Shown: positions 22,982 through 32,229 of the stretch, in pieces | Layout: each line of letters begins with the position of its first letter | Position numbering within the stretch: position 1 is the stretch's first letter | Origin: an uncultured Ruminiclostridium sp. | GTDB lineage: Bacteria; Bacillota; Clostridia; Oscillospirales; Ruminococcaceae | Length of the DNA stretch: 39,704 bases | Direction: 5' to 3' | NCBI GenBank assembly: GCA_944388385.1 | Contig: CALXIO010000021.1 | Location: 1 to 39,704, forward strand | Program-made: the position numbers and the translations under genes | The notes under the pieces: model-generated | What the model was told of the DNA's origin: nothing | Database searches by the model: none | The model's input: only the letters and a program-made list of their open reading frames with translations

Positions 22982-24304
22982 TTATTCAGTCTCGCTTAAA
23001 ATAAACATATCATAAATGACCTTGATAGCCTTTTCAAAGTCAGCCTCATGAATACCGATAATGATATTAAGCTCAGATGAGCCCTGGTCTATCATATTGA
23101 TATTTATATCCGCATGGGATAAAGCCGCAAATATTCTTGTAGCAGTACCCTTCTTTGCCTTCATACCTCTGCCCACAACCGCAATAAGCGCAAGATCGTT
23201 CATTATCTCAATGTGGTTGGGATTAGTGATCTCACAGATCTTCTCCACAATATCGGGATGCTTGTCAATATCCGCACAGTCAACAACAATGCTCATGGTG
23301 TCAATACCTGTGGGGATATGCTCAAAGCAGATATTGTTCTTTTCCATAACGGTAAGAATTCTGCGTAAGAAGCCGATTTCGCTGTTCATCTCATCCTTTT
23401 CAATGGAAATAACAGAGAAGTGCTTTTTACCTGCAATACCGGTAATGATATGCTCAGGTGCGCTGTCAGCCTCGGGAACGATCATAGTGCCCTTAGCAGA
23501 AGGGTCGTTTGTGTTTCTTATGTTTATGGGAATTTTCGCACTTCTTACAGGGAATATAGCCGCCTCGTGAAGTACGGTAGCACCCATATAGGATAACTCT
23601 CTTAATTCCTTATAGGTAATTGTGGTAATTACCTTGGGGTTTTCGACTATTCTGGGGTCGGTAACCAAAAATCCGCTTACGTCTGTCCAGTTTTCGTATA
23701 TATCCGCGTTGATAGCCTTTGCCACAATAGAGCCGGTAACGTCGCTGCCGCCTCTTGAGAAGGTTCTTACGGTACCGTCGGGGTTAGCGCCGTAAAATCC
23801 GGGGATAACCGCCTGATGAACACCGTGAAGCACAGATGCAAGACAGGTGTCTGTAAGCGTATCGTCAAACTTTCCGTCGGCGGTGAAGAAAATTACCTTT
23901 GCCGCATCGATAAAATCATAGCCTAAGTAGTTTGCAAGAATAATACCGTTTAAGTATTCGCCGCGGCTTGCAGCATAATCTCTGCCTGCCTTCTTGCGGA
24001 AGTTTTCAATAATTGTTTCATATTCCTTATCAAGGGATAAGGTAAGACCTAAGTCACTGATAATGCCGTTAAATCTTTCGGCTATGGGTGCAAACTGATT
24101 GTAGGCATTCTTGCCCTCCTCGGTTATTGCATCATAGCAGGCATAAAGCATATCTGTTACCTTTATGTCATCTTTAAATCTTTTACCCGGTGCGCTGGGC
24201 ACTACATATCTTCTTTCGCTGTCAGAGCGAATAATGTCCGCCACCTTGCGGAACTGATTTGCGTCGGCAAGTGAGCTGCCGCCGAACTTTACGACCTTAG
24301 CCAT
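22982..24304 (-). CDS. lysC: Aspartate kinase
   Basis: Aspartate kinase phosphorylates aspartate, the first step towards lysine, threonine and methionine. The 440-residue protein begins MAKVVKFGGSSLADANQFRK, contains PGFYGANPDGTVRTFSRGGSDVTG (substrate and ATP site), VSGFLVTDPRIV and a C-terminal pair of ACT domains (about 300-440) with FEHIPTGIDTMSIVVD and HADININMIDQGSSELNIIIGI that normally bind regulatory amino acids. Length and lack of an internal start (single-chain form) fit the YclM/LysC-type monofunctional enzyme. The open frame extends to 24349 but AGGAAAGGACAA and the motif favour 24304. It is the first gene of the long minus-strand unit. Confidence 0.93.
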   Translation of the reverse strand: MAKVVKFGGSSLADANQFRKVADIIRSDSERRYVVPSAPGKRFKDDIKVTDMLYACYDAITEEGKNAYNQFAPIAERFNGIISDLGLTLSLDKEYETIIENFRKKAGRDYAASRGEYLNGIILANYLGYDFIDAAKVIFFTADGKFDDTLTDTCLASVLHGVHQAVIPGFYGANPDGTVRTFSRGGSDVTGSIVAKAINADIYENWTDVSGFLVTDPRIVENPKVITTITYKELRELSYMGATVLHEAAIFPVRSAKIPINIRNTNDPSAKGTMIVPEADSAPEHIITGIAGKKHFSVISIEKDEMNSEIGFLRRILTVMEKNNICFEHIPTGIDTMSIVVDCADIDKHPDIVEKICEITNPNHIEIMNDLALIAVVGRGMKAKKGTATRIFAALSHADININMIDQGSSELNIIIGIHEADFEKAIKVIYDMFILSETE

Positions 24305-24383
24305 AGTTAATATTGTCCTTTCCTTCTGTATAATAACTGCAAATTTCACCTATTTATAGTATATGCAGCCTATATTCCAAACT

Positions 24384-24412
24384 ATTTTACCATAATAAAA
24401 CTAAAAATGCAA
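24384..24412 (-). promoter_or_regulatory. Promoter of the lysC unit
   Basis: Minus-strand TTGCAT and TAAAAT are separated by 17 nt, about 80 nt upstream of the lysC start. The leader shows no lysine riboswitch. Confidence 0.65.
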
Positions 24413-24439
24413 TAGGAAAGCTTTATTTTTTAATGCTAC

Positions 24440-24468
24440 TTGTAATTTTATATAAAGTGGTGTATAAT
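24440..24468 (+). promoter_or_regulatory. Promoter of the DUF1858-trmK-nif3-rqcH-valS unit
   Basis: TTGTAA and TATAAT are separated by 17 nt, about 50 nt upstream of the first start. It faces away from the lysC promoter, with about 27 bp between the two. Confidence 0.75.
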
Positions 24469-24518
24469 GATACTGAATAATTGTCTTTAGCGGCAAAAAA
24501 CGAAAGGAAAGAATGAAA

Positions 24519-24719
24519 ATGGTAATCACAAAGGATACACTTATCGGAGATATTTTAGATGCTCACGCAGAGGAAACTGCCCCCTTCTTTCTTGAAATGG
24601 GAATGCACTGCCTTGGCTGTCCCTCAGCCAGAGGTGAAAGTGTAGCTATGGCCTGTATGGTTCACGGTGTGGATGCCGATGAACTGGTGGAAAAGTTAAA
24701 CAAGGCTGTAGGTAACTGA
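24519..24719 (+). CDS. DUF1858 redox-disulfide domain protein
   Basis: This 66-residue protein consists of a single DUF1858 domain: TLIGDILDAHAEETAPFFLEMGMHCLGCPSARGESVAMACMVHGVDADELVEKLNKA. The CxxC pair (HCLGCP) is the family mark of small proteins often found beside hybrid-cluster proteins and thought to act in redox or thiol chemistry. The second ATG (24519) is preferred to the one at 24513 because AAGGAAAG lies at the better distance. Its stop overlaps the trmK start (TGATG), so the two are coupled. The role in this operon is unknown. Confidence 0.85.
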   Translation: MVITKDTLIGDILDAHAEETAPFFLEMGMHCLGCPSARGESVAMACMVHGVDADELVEKLNKAVGN

Positions 24720-25390
24720 TGCCCGAAATAAAGCTTGACAGCCGACTGGAAAAGATAAGCCGTCTTGTGCGGCTTGACAGAGTTATCTGTGATGTGGGTA
24801 CCGACCATGCCCTTCTCCCCTGTCGGCTGTACCTTATGGGTGCAAAAAATATCACCGCCTCGGATATAAACGACGGACCGCTTAAAAGTGCTGAGGCCAC
24901 TATAAAAAAGTACCTTGGCAGATGTGAAAATATCCGTCTTGTAAAGTCCGACGGACTTGACAATATAGATTTTGCCGATGAGATAATAATTGCCGGTATG
25001 GGCGGCGACCTTATAGGGGATATTGTAAGCCGTATCAGATTTGCAAATGAGGAAACACGGCTTATATTACAGCCCATGTCAAAGGCGGAGATACTCAGAA
25101 AAAGGCTTTATCAGTCAGGGTATTACCTTATTGATGAGCATATAGTTATGGATAATGCAAAACCCTATCTTATAATGCAGGCAGGCTACAACGGAGAAGT
25201 AAGTCAGATAGATGACTATTTTGCCTATACAGGTCTTGTAAAGGACCTTTATTCTCTGTGGCTTTTGAAAAACCGTCTTAAAAGGGCGGCAAACGGCTGC
25301 AGAACAGCACAGCCCCAAAAGGCAGAAAGCCTTAATGCCATAGCACAAAGGATAGAGGCATATATAAAGGAAAATGGTGAAAAGGTATGA
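24719..25390 (+). CDS. trmK: tRNA (adenine22-N1)-methyltransferase TrmK
   Basis: TrmK methylates N1 of A22 in the D-loop of bacterial tRNAs. The 223-residue protein has LDSRLEKISRLV, the SAM site ICDVGTDHALLPC (about residue 22-35), ITASDINDGPLKSA, and IAGMGGDLIGDIV, LILQPM, all typical of the family (YqfN in Bacillus). The end is Arg/Lys-rich and helical. The stop overlaps the next gene by 4 nt, as is usual: trmK and the Nif3-like gene are neighbours in most Firmicutes. Confidence 0.93.
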   Translation: MPEIKLDSRLEKISRLVRLDRVICDVGTDHALLPCRLYLMGAKNITASDINDGPLKSAEATIKKYLGRCENIRLVKSDGLDNIDFADEIIIAGMGGDLIGDIVSRIRFANEETRLILQPMSKAEILRKRLYQSGYYLIDEHIVMDNAKPYLIMQAGYNGEVSQIDDYFAYTGLVKDLYSLWLLKNRLKRAANGCRTAQPQKAESLNAIAQRIEAYIKENGEKV

Positions 25391-26160
25391 AGGTAAAGGA
25401 CGTATACGCATTTCTTGATGAATATGCACCCTTTCATATCTGCGATAAGTTTGACAACGTGGGTATGCTTGTGGGGGATGAAAATGCAAGGGTAAGGGCT
25501 ATCTGCCTTTGTCTTGATATAACAAAGCCGGTTATCGAGGAGGCTAAAAAGCATAAGGCAAACCTTATTATTTCCCACCACCCCGTAATATTCGACCCTC
25601 TTAAAAAAGTTACCGCAGACAGCGTTGTATATGAGCTTGTTAAAAATAAAATGAATGCAATATGCCTTCACACCAATGCGGATATGACAAAAGAGGGTGT
25701 TACTGACCTTATGTGCGAGCTTATGGACTTTGAAAAGTCGGATATGGTTTTAGAGCCTGTATACCCTGACGGCACAGGCTATGGCAAGGTGTGTGAGCTT
25801 CCTATTCCCACCACCGCTACCGCCCTTGCACAAAGCTGTAAGACAGCCTTTGACTGTACCGCTGTAAGGTACATAAACACCGAAAGACCCATAAAAAGGG
25901 TGGCTCTTTGCTCAGGGGCAGGAGCATCAAACCTTTACAATGCGGTATCCCTCGGATGTGATGCCCTTATAACCGGGGATGTAAAGCATAATTTATGGAT
26001 AGATGCCCTTAATATGGATTTTTGTCTTATTGATGCAGGACATTTTCATACTGAAAATATTCTTTGCAATTATTTAAGCGGAATATTATGCAGGAAATTT
26101 CACTCAACAGAGATATTTGTTGCGGAAAACAGCAAGGATCCCTGTTCATATATCATATAG
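25387..26160 (+). CDS. Nif3/YqfO-like dinuclear metal-binding protein (GTP cyclohydrolase 1 type 2 family)
   Basis: The 257-residue protein contains WDN-loop-like KFDNVGMLVGD, the metal ligands in LIISHHPVIFDPL, LHTNADMTKEGV, and the closing DAGHFHTEN, the signature of the Nif3/YqfO family. Members bind two metal ions; an ability to hydrolyse GTP has been proposed for some and the cellular role is unsettled. This version lacks the PII-like insert seen in Bacillus YqfO and so is of the short type. It overlaps trmK by 4 nt and is followed 21 nt later by rqcH. Confidence 0.88.
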   Translation: MKVKDVYAFLDEYAPFHICDKFDNVGMLVGDENARVRAICLCLDITKPVIEEAKKHKANLIISHHPVIFDPLKKVTADSVVYELVKNKMNAICLHTNADMTKEGVTDLMCELMDFEKSDMVLEPVYPDGTGYGKVCELPIPTTATALAQSCKTAFDCTAVRYINTERPIKRVALCSGAGASNLYNAVSLGCDALITGDVKHNLWIDALNMDFCLIDAGHFHTENILCNYLSGILCRKFHSTEIFVAENSKDPCSYII

Positions 26161-26181
26161 CAATAACGGAGGTGACAGTCT

Positions 26182-27945
26182 GTGTCACTTGACGGTGCAT
26201 TTCTGCACTGCGTAAAAAATGAGCTTATAAAGGAAGGGCTTATAGGGGGCAGAATAGACAAGATATATCAGCCCTCAAGGGAGGAGCTTATTGTGGCGAT
26301 AAGGACACAGGGCTCACTTAAAAAGCTGCTTATAAGCTCAAATGCCGCCTCAGCCAGAATAAACCTGACTGAGCATAAAACCGAAAACCCTGCCTCTCCC
26401 CCTATGTTTTGTATGCTTATGAGAAAGCATCTGGGGGGCGGCAAGCTGATAAATATAGTCCAGGACGGACTTGAAAGAATAATAAGCCTTGATTTTGAAT
26501 GTGTAAACGAAATCGGGGATATTGTTATAAATCGTCTTACCGCAGAAATAATGGGAAGATACAGCAACATTATTCTAATGACGGAAAAAGACGGTGGTTA
26601 CCGAGTCATAGACAGTATAAAGCGTGTTACGGATGATGTTTCTTCCGTAAGAAGGATTTTACCGGGTATTATGTATGAGGCGCCCCCGAGGGATATAAGC
26701 CGTATAAATTTCCTTACCGCAACCAAGGAGGAAATTTCCCACCTTATAGAAAATGGCGGCGAAAAACGGCTTTCAAAGTATCTCACCACCGCATTAGAGG
26801 GTGTAAGCCCCCTTTTCACAAGGGAATGTGCCTATTATTCCTGCCGGGATACAGACAGAGTATGCTGTCAGCTTGACAGTAACAACATAGACAGACTGTG
26901 GTTCTTTTTAAATAAGGCAAAAGAGCATATAGCAAAGGGTGACGGCTTTACTGTGCTTAAAACCCCTGCCGGAGAATATAAGGACTTTGCCTTTATACCC
27001 ATAGAGCAGTACGGCCCTCAGATGATATGCCTTCCCAAGGCCTCAGCCAATGAGCTTTTAGACAGCTTTTTCGGTAACAAGGCGGATAACGAAAGGATGA
27101 AGCAGCGTTCAAGGGATTTACTTAAAATGCTGCTTAATACCTATGAGCGTACCGCAAGAAAGTTAGAATTACAAAAGCAGGAATTACAGGAATGCTCCGG
27201 CCGTGAGGAATTAAGGGTAAAGGGCGATATAATAAACGCCAATATCTACCGCATGGAAAAGGGCATGGATATATTAAGGGCGGAAAATTATTATACCGGT
27301 GAGCAGGTGGAAATAGAGCTTGATAAAAGGCTCACCCCTTCTCAGAATGCCCAGAAATATTATGCGGAATATAAAAAGCTTGAAAAGGCGGAGCAGATGC
27401 TGACAAAGCTCATAGCAGAGGGCGAAAAGGAGCTTATCTATATAGACAGCGTATTTGATGCGGCAAGCAGAGCCTCATCCAATGCAGAGATAAGCGAAAT
27501 AAAGCAGGAGCTGGCTCAGGGAGGATATATAAAATCCCAGGGACAAAAGGGCAAGGCTGTGTTAAAGCCCAAACCCCCCATGCACTATGTTACTTCGGAT
27601 GGCTATGATGTATATATCGGCAGAAATAATTTACAGAATGACCGCCTTACCTTAAAAAGCTCCGAGCCTATGGATATGTGGCTTCACACAAAGAATATAG
27701 CAGGCTCACACGTTATAATTAAGGCAAAGGGCGGAGAGGTTTCGGACACCGCCATACTTGAAGCGGCAAGCCTTGCGGCATATTGCTCAAAGGCAAGACA
27801 CAGCACAAGAGTGCCGGTGGACTATACCAGAGTAAAGAATATCAGAAAGCCGGGCGGCGCTAAGCCCGGAATGGTGATTTTCATAAATAATTATACCGTG
27901 CTTGTGGACCCGGACGAGGAATTATTCTCAAGGGTTACACAGTAG
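26182..27945 (+). CDS. rqcH: RqcH/NFACT ribosome quality-control factor
   Basis: RqcH binds stalled 50S subunits with peptidyl-tRNA and adds C-terminal alanine tails that mark nascent chains for degradation. The protein (587 residues) has the NFACT-N start [13 protein letters not shown], a helix-hairpin-helix/coiled-coil middle (about 300-430) and the NFACT-R domain near the C-terminus with [35 protein letters not shown] and [16 protein letters not shown]. The start is GTG, supported by GGAGGTGA upstream. It lies just upstream of valS and is likely co-transcribed. It was formerly annotated as fibronectin-binding protein (FbpA). Confidence 0.94.
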   Translation: MSLDGAFLHCVKNELIKEGLIGGRIDKIYQPSREELIVAIRTQGSLKKLLISSNAASARINLTEHKTENPASPPMFCMLMRKHLGGGKLINIVQDGLERIISLDFECVNEIGDIVINRLTAEIMGRYSNIILMTEKDGGYRVIDSIKRVTDDVSSVRRILPGIMYEAPPRDISRINFLTATKEEISHLIENGGEKRLSKYLTTALEGVSPLFTRECAYYSCRDTDRVCCQLDSNNIDRLWFFLNKAKEHIAKGDGFTVLKTPAGEYKDFAFIPIEQYGPQMICLPKASANELLDSFFGNKADNERMKQRSRDLLKMLLNTYERTARKLELQKQELQECSGREELRVKGDIINANIYRMEKGMDILRAENYYTGEQVEIELDKRLTPSQNAQKYYAEYKKLEKAEQMLTKLIAEGEKELIYIDSVFDAASRASSNAEISEIKQELAQGGYIKSQGQKGKAVLKPKPPMHYVTSDGYDVYIGRNNLQNDRLTLKSSEPMDMWLHTKNIAGSHVIIKAKGGEVSDTAILEAASLAAYCSKARHSTRVPVDYTRVKNIRKPGGAKPGMVIFINNYTVLVDPDEELFSRVTQ

Positions 27946-27968
27946 GTAAAGGAAAGGATAGAAGAAAA

Positions 27969-30617
27969 ATGAAGAAGGAACTTGCAAAGACCTATTCTCC
28001 CAAGGATTTTGAGGACAGGCTTTATAATGAGTGGGAGGAAAAGAAATATTTCCATGCGGAAATTGACAGGAGCAAAAAGCCCTATACAATAGTTATTCCC
28101 CCTCCGAATATCACAGGACAGCTTCATATGGGTCATGCCCTGGATAACACACTTCAGGATATACTTATAAGATGCAGAAGAATGCAGGGATACTGCACCC
28201 TCTGGCTTCCCGGTACCGATCATGCCTCAATCGCCACCGAGGCAAAGATTGTAAATGCCATGAAGGAAGAGGGGCTTACAAAGGACGATGTGGGCCGTGA
28301 GGGATTTTTAGAGCGTGCCTGGGAATGGAAGAGAGTTTACGGCGGAAGAATAGTACAGCAGCTTAAAAAATTAGGCTCCTCCTGTGACTGGGACAGAGAG
28401 CGCTTTACCCTTGATGAGGGCTGTTCAAAGGCGGTACAGAAGGTATTTATCGACCTTTATAACAAGGGTCTTATCTACCACGGGGAAAGAATTATAAACT
28501 GGTGTCCCAACTGTAAGACCTCTATTTCCGATATTGAGTGTGAATATGAGGAGCAGGACGGATTTTTCTGGCATATAAACTATCCCCTTTCAGACGGTAC
28601 AGGCTATGTGGAAATTGCCACCACAAGACCCGAAACCCTCTTAGGCGACAGCGCAGTAGCTGTTCACCCCGATGATGAAAGATATAAGGGAATAGTGGGA
28701 AAAATGGTAAAATTACCCCTTACCGACAGAGAAATTCCCGTTATTGCGGATGAATATGTTGATATGGAATTCGGTACAGGTGTGGTAAAAATCACCCCTG
28801 CCCATGACCCTAACGACTTTGAGGTAGGAAAGCGCCACGACCTGCCCATTATCCACATGATGAACGATGATGCCACAATTATGGAGGGTATCGGCGGCAA
28901 GTATGCCGGAATGGACAGATACGAGGCTCGTAAGGCTATGGTGGAGGACTTAGAGGCACAGGGACTTCTTGTTAAGGTTGAACCCCACAAGCACAATGTA
29001 GGCTGCTGTCAGCGTTGCGGTACTACCGTAGAGCCACGGGCAAGCTATCAGTGGTTTGTTGCCATGAAGGAGCTTGCAAAGCCTGCCATTGACGCAGTTA
29101 AGAACGGGGATATAAGATATATACCCCAGAGATTTGAAAACGGTTATCTTTACTGGATGGAAAATATCCGTGACTGGTGTATTTCCCGTCAGCTGTGGTG
29201 GGGTCACAGAATACCTGCATATTACTGTCAGAATAAGGAATGTAACCACACCGAAATCACCCTTGAGGGAATTGATACCTGTCCCCATTGCGGTGCTAAG
29301 ATGAAGCAGGATGAGGATACCCTTGATACCTGGTTTTCTTCTGCATTATGGCCCTTTTCAACCATGGGCTGGCCGGAAAAGACAGAGGACTATGATTATT
29401 TCTATCCCACAAACACCCTTGTTACAGGCTATGATATTATCCCTTTCTGGGTTGCAAGAATGATATTCAGCGGTCTTGAGCATACCGGTGTAAAGCCCTT
29501 CTCAGATGTGCTTATCCACGGACTTGTAAGGGATGAACAGGGCAGAAAAATGTCAAAGTCCCTCGGTAACGGTGTAGATCCCCTTGAAATAATCGACGAA
29601 TTCGGAGCAGATGCTTTAAGACTTACCCTTGTAACAGGTAATGCCCCGGGTAATGATATGAGATGGTCAAAGACAAAGGTTACAAATTCCCGTAACTTTG
29701 CCAATAAGCTGTGGAACGCATCAAGATATATCCTTATGAATTTACCTGAGGATATGGAAAAGGCCACCCTTCCCGAAAGTCTTACAATAGAGGATAAGTG
29801 GATACTTTGTCTTTACAATGACCTTGTTAAGAATGTTACCTCTAATCTTGATTCCTATGAGCTTGGCATAGCGGTACAAAACCTCTATGACTTTATATGG
29901 GATATTTACTGTGACTGGTACATTGAGCTTACAAAGCCCAGAATAGCCAAAGGCGGCGATACCGCCAAGGCGGCGCAGAATGTACTTGTATATGTAATGC
30001 AGGGAGTATTAAAGCTGCTTCATCCCTTTATGCCCTTTATCACAGAGGAAATATGGCAGTCAATGCCCATAGCCGATGAAAACGGCAACAAGGCAGAAAG
30101 TATTATGATTTCCGCATGGCCGGAATATGATGAAAAGCTTCATTTTGAGGAGGCTAAGAACGACTTTACAAAGGTGGTTGACGCAATCCGTGCAATTCGT
30201 GTACAGCGCAATGAACTGAACGTTCCCCCTTCAAAGAAGGTTTCCACCACAATAGAAACAAAGGAAGCAGAGTTATTTAAGTCCGCACAGCCCTTCTTTG
30301 AAAGACTTGCAGGAGCAGGAGAGCTTACTGTATGCGAAAAGGCTGAGGAAAATGACAATGCGGTAACTATTGTAACAGCCCATGCAAGAATTTTCTTACC
30401 CATGGGTGAGCTTGTTGACAAGGAGAAGGAGCTTGCCAGACTTGAAAAGGAAAGAAAGGCGGCTCAAAAGGATATAGACTTCCTTTCCGGCAAGTTAAAT
30501 AACCAGGGCTTTTTATCAAAGGCTCCTGCACAGCAGATAGAAAACGAAAGAGCGAAGCTTGCAAAGGCACAGGAGAAAATGGAAAAAATTCTTATGTCCA
30601 TTGAGAAGCTGAAGTAA
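27969..30617 (+). CDS. valS: Valyl-tRNA synthetase
   Basis: ValS charges tRNA-Val. The 882-residue class I synthetase has the HIGH box as HMGH in [16 protein letters not shown] (near residue 53), the editing domain with [17 protein letters not shown], zinc-like Cys pairs (CQRCG and CPHCG), [12 protein letters not shown] (near 526), the anticodon-binding domain and a C-terminal coiled coil (about 830-880) typical of ValS. Nothing is missing. No T-box leader lies upstream; the gene follows rqcH by 23 nt, so it is probably expressed from the upstream promoter. Confidence 0.97.
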   Translation: MKKELAKTYSPKDFEDRLYNEWEEKKYFHAEIDRSKKPYTIVIPPPNITGQLHMGHALDNTLQDILIRCRRMQGYCTLWLPGTDHASIATEAKIVNAMKEEGLTKDDVGREGFLERAWEWKRVYGGRIVQQLKKLGSSCDWDRERFTLDEGCSKAVQKVFIDLYNKGLIYHGERIINWCPNCKTSISDIECEYEEQDGFFWHINYPLSDGTGYVEIATTRPETLLGDSAVAVHPDDERYKGIVGKMVKLPLTDREIPVIADEYVDMEFGTGVVKITPAHDPNDFEVGKRHDLPIIHMMNDDATIMEGIGGKYAGMDRYEARKAMVEDLEAQGLLVKVEPHKHNVGCCQRCGTTVEPRASYQWFVAMKELAKPAIDAVKNGDIRYIPQRFENGYLYWMENIRDWCISRQLWWGHRIPAYYCQNKECNHTEITLEGIDTCPHCGAKMKQDEDTLDTWFSSALWPFSTMGWPEKTEDYDYFYPTNTLVTGYDIIPFWVARMIFSGLEHTGVKPFSDVLIHGLVRDEQGRKMSKSLGNGVDPLEIIDEFGADALRLTLVTGNAPGNDMRWSKTKVTNSRNFANKLWNASRYILMNLPEDMEKATLPESLTIEDKWILCLYNDLVKNVTSNLDSYELGIAVQNLYDFIWDIYCDWYIELTKPRIAKGGDTAKAAQNVLVYVMQGVLKLLHPFMPFITEEIWQSMPIADENGNKAESIMISAWPEYDEKLHFEEAKNDFTKVVDAIRAIRVQRNELNVPPSKKVSTTIETKEAELFKSAQPFFERLAGAGELTVCEKAEENDNAVTIVTAHARIFLPMGELVDKEKELARLEKERKAAQKDIDFLSGKLNNQGFLSKAPAQQIENERAKLAKAQEKMEKILMSIEKLK

Positions 30618-30675
30618 TTATCTAAGTGGTGAATTCAGAAGAATTTTATAATATAAGGCAAAAAGGAAGGATTTT

Positions 30676-31620
30676 ATGAAAAAGAAGTTATTGCAGATTA
30701 TTTCCTTGATTCTTATATCAGCCACCCTTACTGCCTGTGCAGGGGAGAATATTTCAAGCACCGGCTCGGTAAATGAAACCTCTGCCGCAGAAACATCAGC
30801 AGAAACATCAGCAGAAACCACTCCGGAAACAACAGAAGCCACAGCAGAAGCCACAACTCCTGCTACTGTTCCTGCTGAAGCAACTACCCCCAAGCCTTCC
30901 GATACTACTACAACAAAGCCTTCCGAAACTGAAACTGATACAACTACTACAACAACTACCACAGCGGCAACACCGCAGTCAACTGAAACTTCTGCTCCCG
31001 AATGGACAGAAACGGCAGTCAGTGGTACAAAGTATGTTACAGTAGATTGTTACAGCAGAGCAAAGGCAATAGTCGGCTCTGAAAGAGTTAAGCTCTATAA
31101 GACAAATACAGAAGTTAAGGTCGTAGCAAGAACTGATACAGGCTACTTCAAACTGGAAAACGGCAACTTTATTCACGGCGACTATCTGAGCGACAGCAAG
31201 ATTGTTATACAGACTACAACAACCACAAAGAAAGCGGAAACACCAAAGCCTGCGACCACCACAACGAAGAAGCAGGAAAGCAAGCCGAAGTCAATATACG
31301 AATATCCGTTTGACCTTGAAGCAATAAAACAGGTTATAGTAAATGACGCTGTAAACAATTACGGATTAAAAAACCTTGAAGATCCAACCTGGACTCCCGA
31401 AGGTAGCACGTGGTTTACACCTCTTGTTATCTCTTACGATTTGCACCCCAATGTAATTAAAAGAGATGTTGAGAGCTTTGCAAAGGACAACATAAAAGGG
31501 TTTATGAAAAAAGGCGACTATTTCAAAGTGTACATTCAGGACATATCTGAAGATTTGGATGTGCGAGATGAAAACGGAAAGCTGACAAAAGCATATGCTA
31601 TATACTTTTTAAGAGGTTAA
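30676..31620 (+). CDS. Thr-rich secreted lipoprotein with SH3-like segment
   Basis: The 314-residue protein starts with a signal peptide and lipobox LTAC (Cys21), so it is probably a membrane-anchored lipoprotein. A linker of about 90 residues rich in Thr, Ala, Glu and Pro follows. After it, a compact region (about residues 115-170; YVTVDCYSRAKAIVGSERVKLYKTNTEVKVVARTDTGYFKLENGNFIH) resembles a bacterial SH3-like domain. A second Thr/Lys-rich linker precedes a C-terminal domain of about 100 residues of unknown type (NDAVNNYGL to IYFLRG). Role may be envelope-related. It has only a weak promoter-like -10 (TATAAT, 30647-30652) of its own; a terminator follows at 31684. Confidence 0.7.
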   Translation: MKKKLLQIISLILISATLTACAGENISSTGSVNETSAAETSAETSAETTPETTEATAEATTPATVPAEATTPKPSDTTTTKPSETETDTTTTTTTTAATPQSTETSAPEWTETAVSGTKYVTVDCYSRAKAIVGSERVKLYKTNTEVKVVARTDTGYFKLENGNFIHGDYLSDSKIVIQTTTTTKKAETPKPATTTTKKQESKPKSIYEYPFDLEAIKQVIVNDAVNNYGLKNLEDPTWTPEGSTWFTPLVISYDLHPNVIKRDVESFAKDNIKGFMKKGDYFKVYIQDISEDLDVRDENGKLTKAYAIYFLRG

Positions 31621-31683
31621 ACTGCTGATGTAGTTTATTCATAAATTTAAACGCATTTCGTATTTGTGAACAATTAAATATGT

Positions 31684-31720
31684 AAGAGCTTTGAGAGTAT
31701 AAAATTCAAAGCTCTTTTTC
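31684..31720 (+). terminator. Terminator after the lipoprotein gene
   Basis: AAGAGCTTTGA pairs with TCAAAGCTCTT around an AT-rich loop, and a long T run follows. It closes the plus-strand gene group begun at 24440. Confidence 0.85.
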
Positions 31721-31757
31721 TTTTTCTGAAAGCAAAAATTCAAAGTCACTCGAAAAA

Positions 31758-32010
31758 CGGGGTTTTAAGGGGGGCTTGCCCCCTTAATGGGGTGTGGGGC
31801 AAAGCCCTATCCCCACACGCAGGGGATATTTACACCCCCTCCCTACAAGGGAGGGGGCGGGGGGTGGGCGGAGTGCCGACAGCAGTCGAAACAAATAAGA
31901 GGTACGCATAGCCCCTTAACAAATACCCGAAATTCCCCCTAGCCCCGAAAAAATAACACGGGGCGCACCGCCCCTTAAAAAGTGTCACCAAGGGGCGCAA
32001 AGCCCCAATA
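31758..32010. repeat. GC-rich palindromic repeat cluster upstream of adhE
   Basis: GGGGTTTTAAGGGGGG...CCCCCTTAA and the GGGGTGTGGGGC block repeat copy A (11222-11300) in reverse. Further on, ATCCCCACACGCAGGGGAT and the palindrome of CCCCCTCCC with GGGAGGGGG match the region at 35100-35160. Smaller GGGGCGCACCGCCCC and GGGGCGCAAAGCCCC hairpins follow. No gene is seen in this part of the 609-nt gap. Confidence 0.75.
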
Positions 32011-32079
32011 TCCACCCTCATTTATGCAATATACACAAACACCCCCAAAAAATTTTATTTAAATTCATAGGAAAAAGAA

Positions 32080-32109
32080 TTGACAAAATGCGAGATAAGT
32101 TGATATAAT
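32080..32109 (+). promoter_or_regulatory. adhE: Strong promoter of adhE
   Basis: TTGACA and TATAAT, both consensus, are separated by 18 nt. Transcription would start near 32116, so the Rex site covers the start point. Confidence 0.85.
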
Positions 32110-32113
32110 AATA

Positions 32114-32131
32114 TTGTTAAAAAAATAACAA
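32114..32131 (+). promoter_or_regulatory. Rex operator of adhE
   Basis: TTGTTAAAAAAATAACAA matches the Rex consensus TTGTTAANNNNTTAACAA at all but one fixed position, and is a palindrome with arms TTGTTA and TAACAA. It lies 5 bp after the -10 box. Rex is released from DNA at high NADH, which fits control of an alcohol dehydrogenase. Confidence 0.8.
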
Positions 32132-32157
32132 CCAAATTTCCCCGGCATCAGGCACGA

Positions 32158-32181
32158 TTCGGAAAATATGGTTTTTCCGAA
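32158..32181 (+). promoter_or_regulatory. Hairpin in the adhE leader
   Basis: TTCGGAAAA pairs with TTTTCCGAA around a 6-nt loop, about 49 nt upstream of the start codon. There is no T run; it may stabilise the mRNA. Unknown role. Confidence 0.5.
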
Positions 32182-32229
32182 GAAAACAGTGCTTTTATAA
32201 AAGGTTTAAAACATTACCAGGAGGACACA

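Noticed and set aside
24305..24383. Lysine riboswitch before lysC
   Set aside because: The leader is only about 70 nt and has no lysine-box features.
27946..27968. T-box leader for valS
   Set aside because: Only 23 nt separate rqcH and valS, too short for a T-box.
30618..30962. Minus-strand open frame starting with a run of Val
   Set aside because: It is antisense to the Thr-rich linker of the lipoprotein; ACA/ACT codons read as Val/Ser on the other strand.
32132..32229. Riboswitch in the adhE leader
   Set aside because: Only one simple hairpin is visible and no terminator or known aptamer motif; the Rex site explains regulation better.
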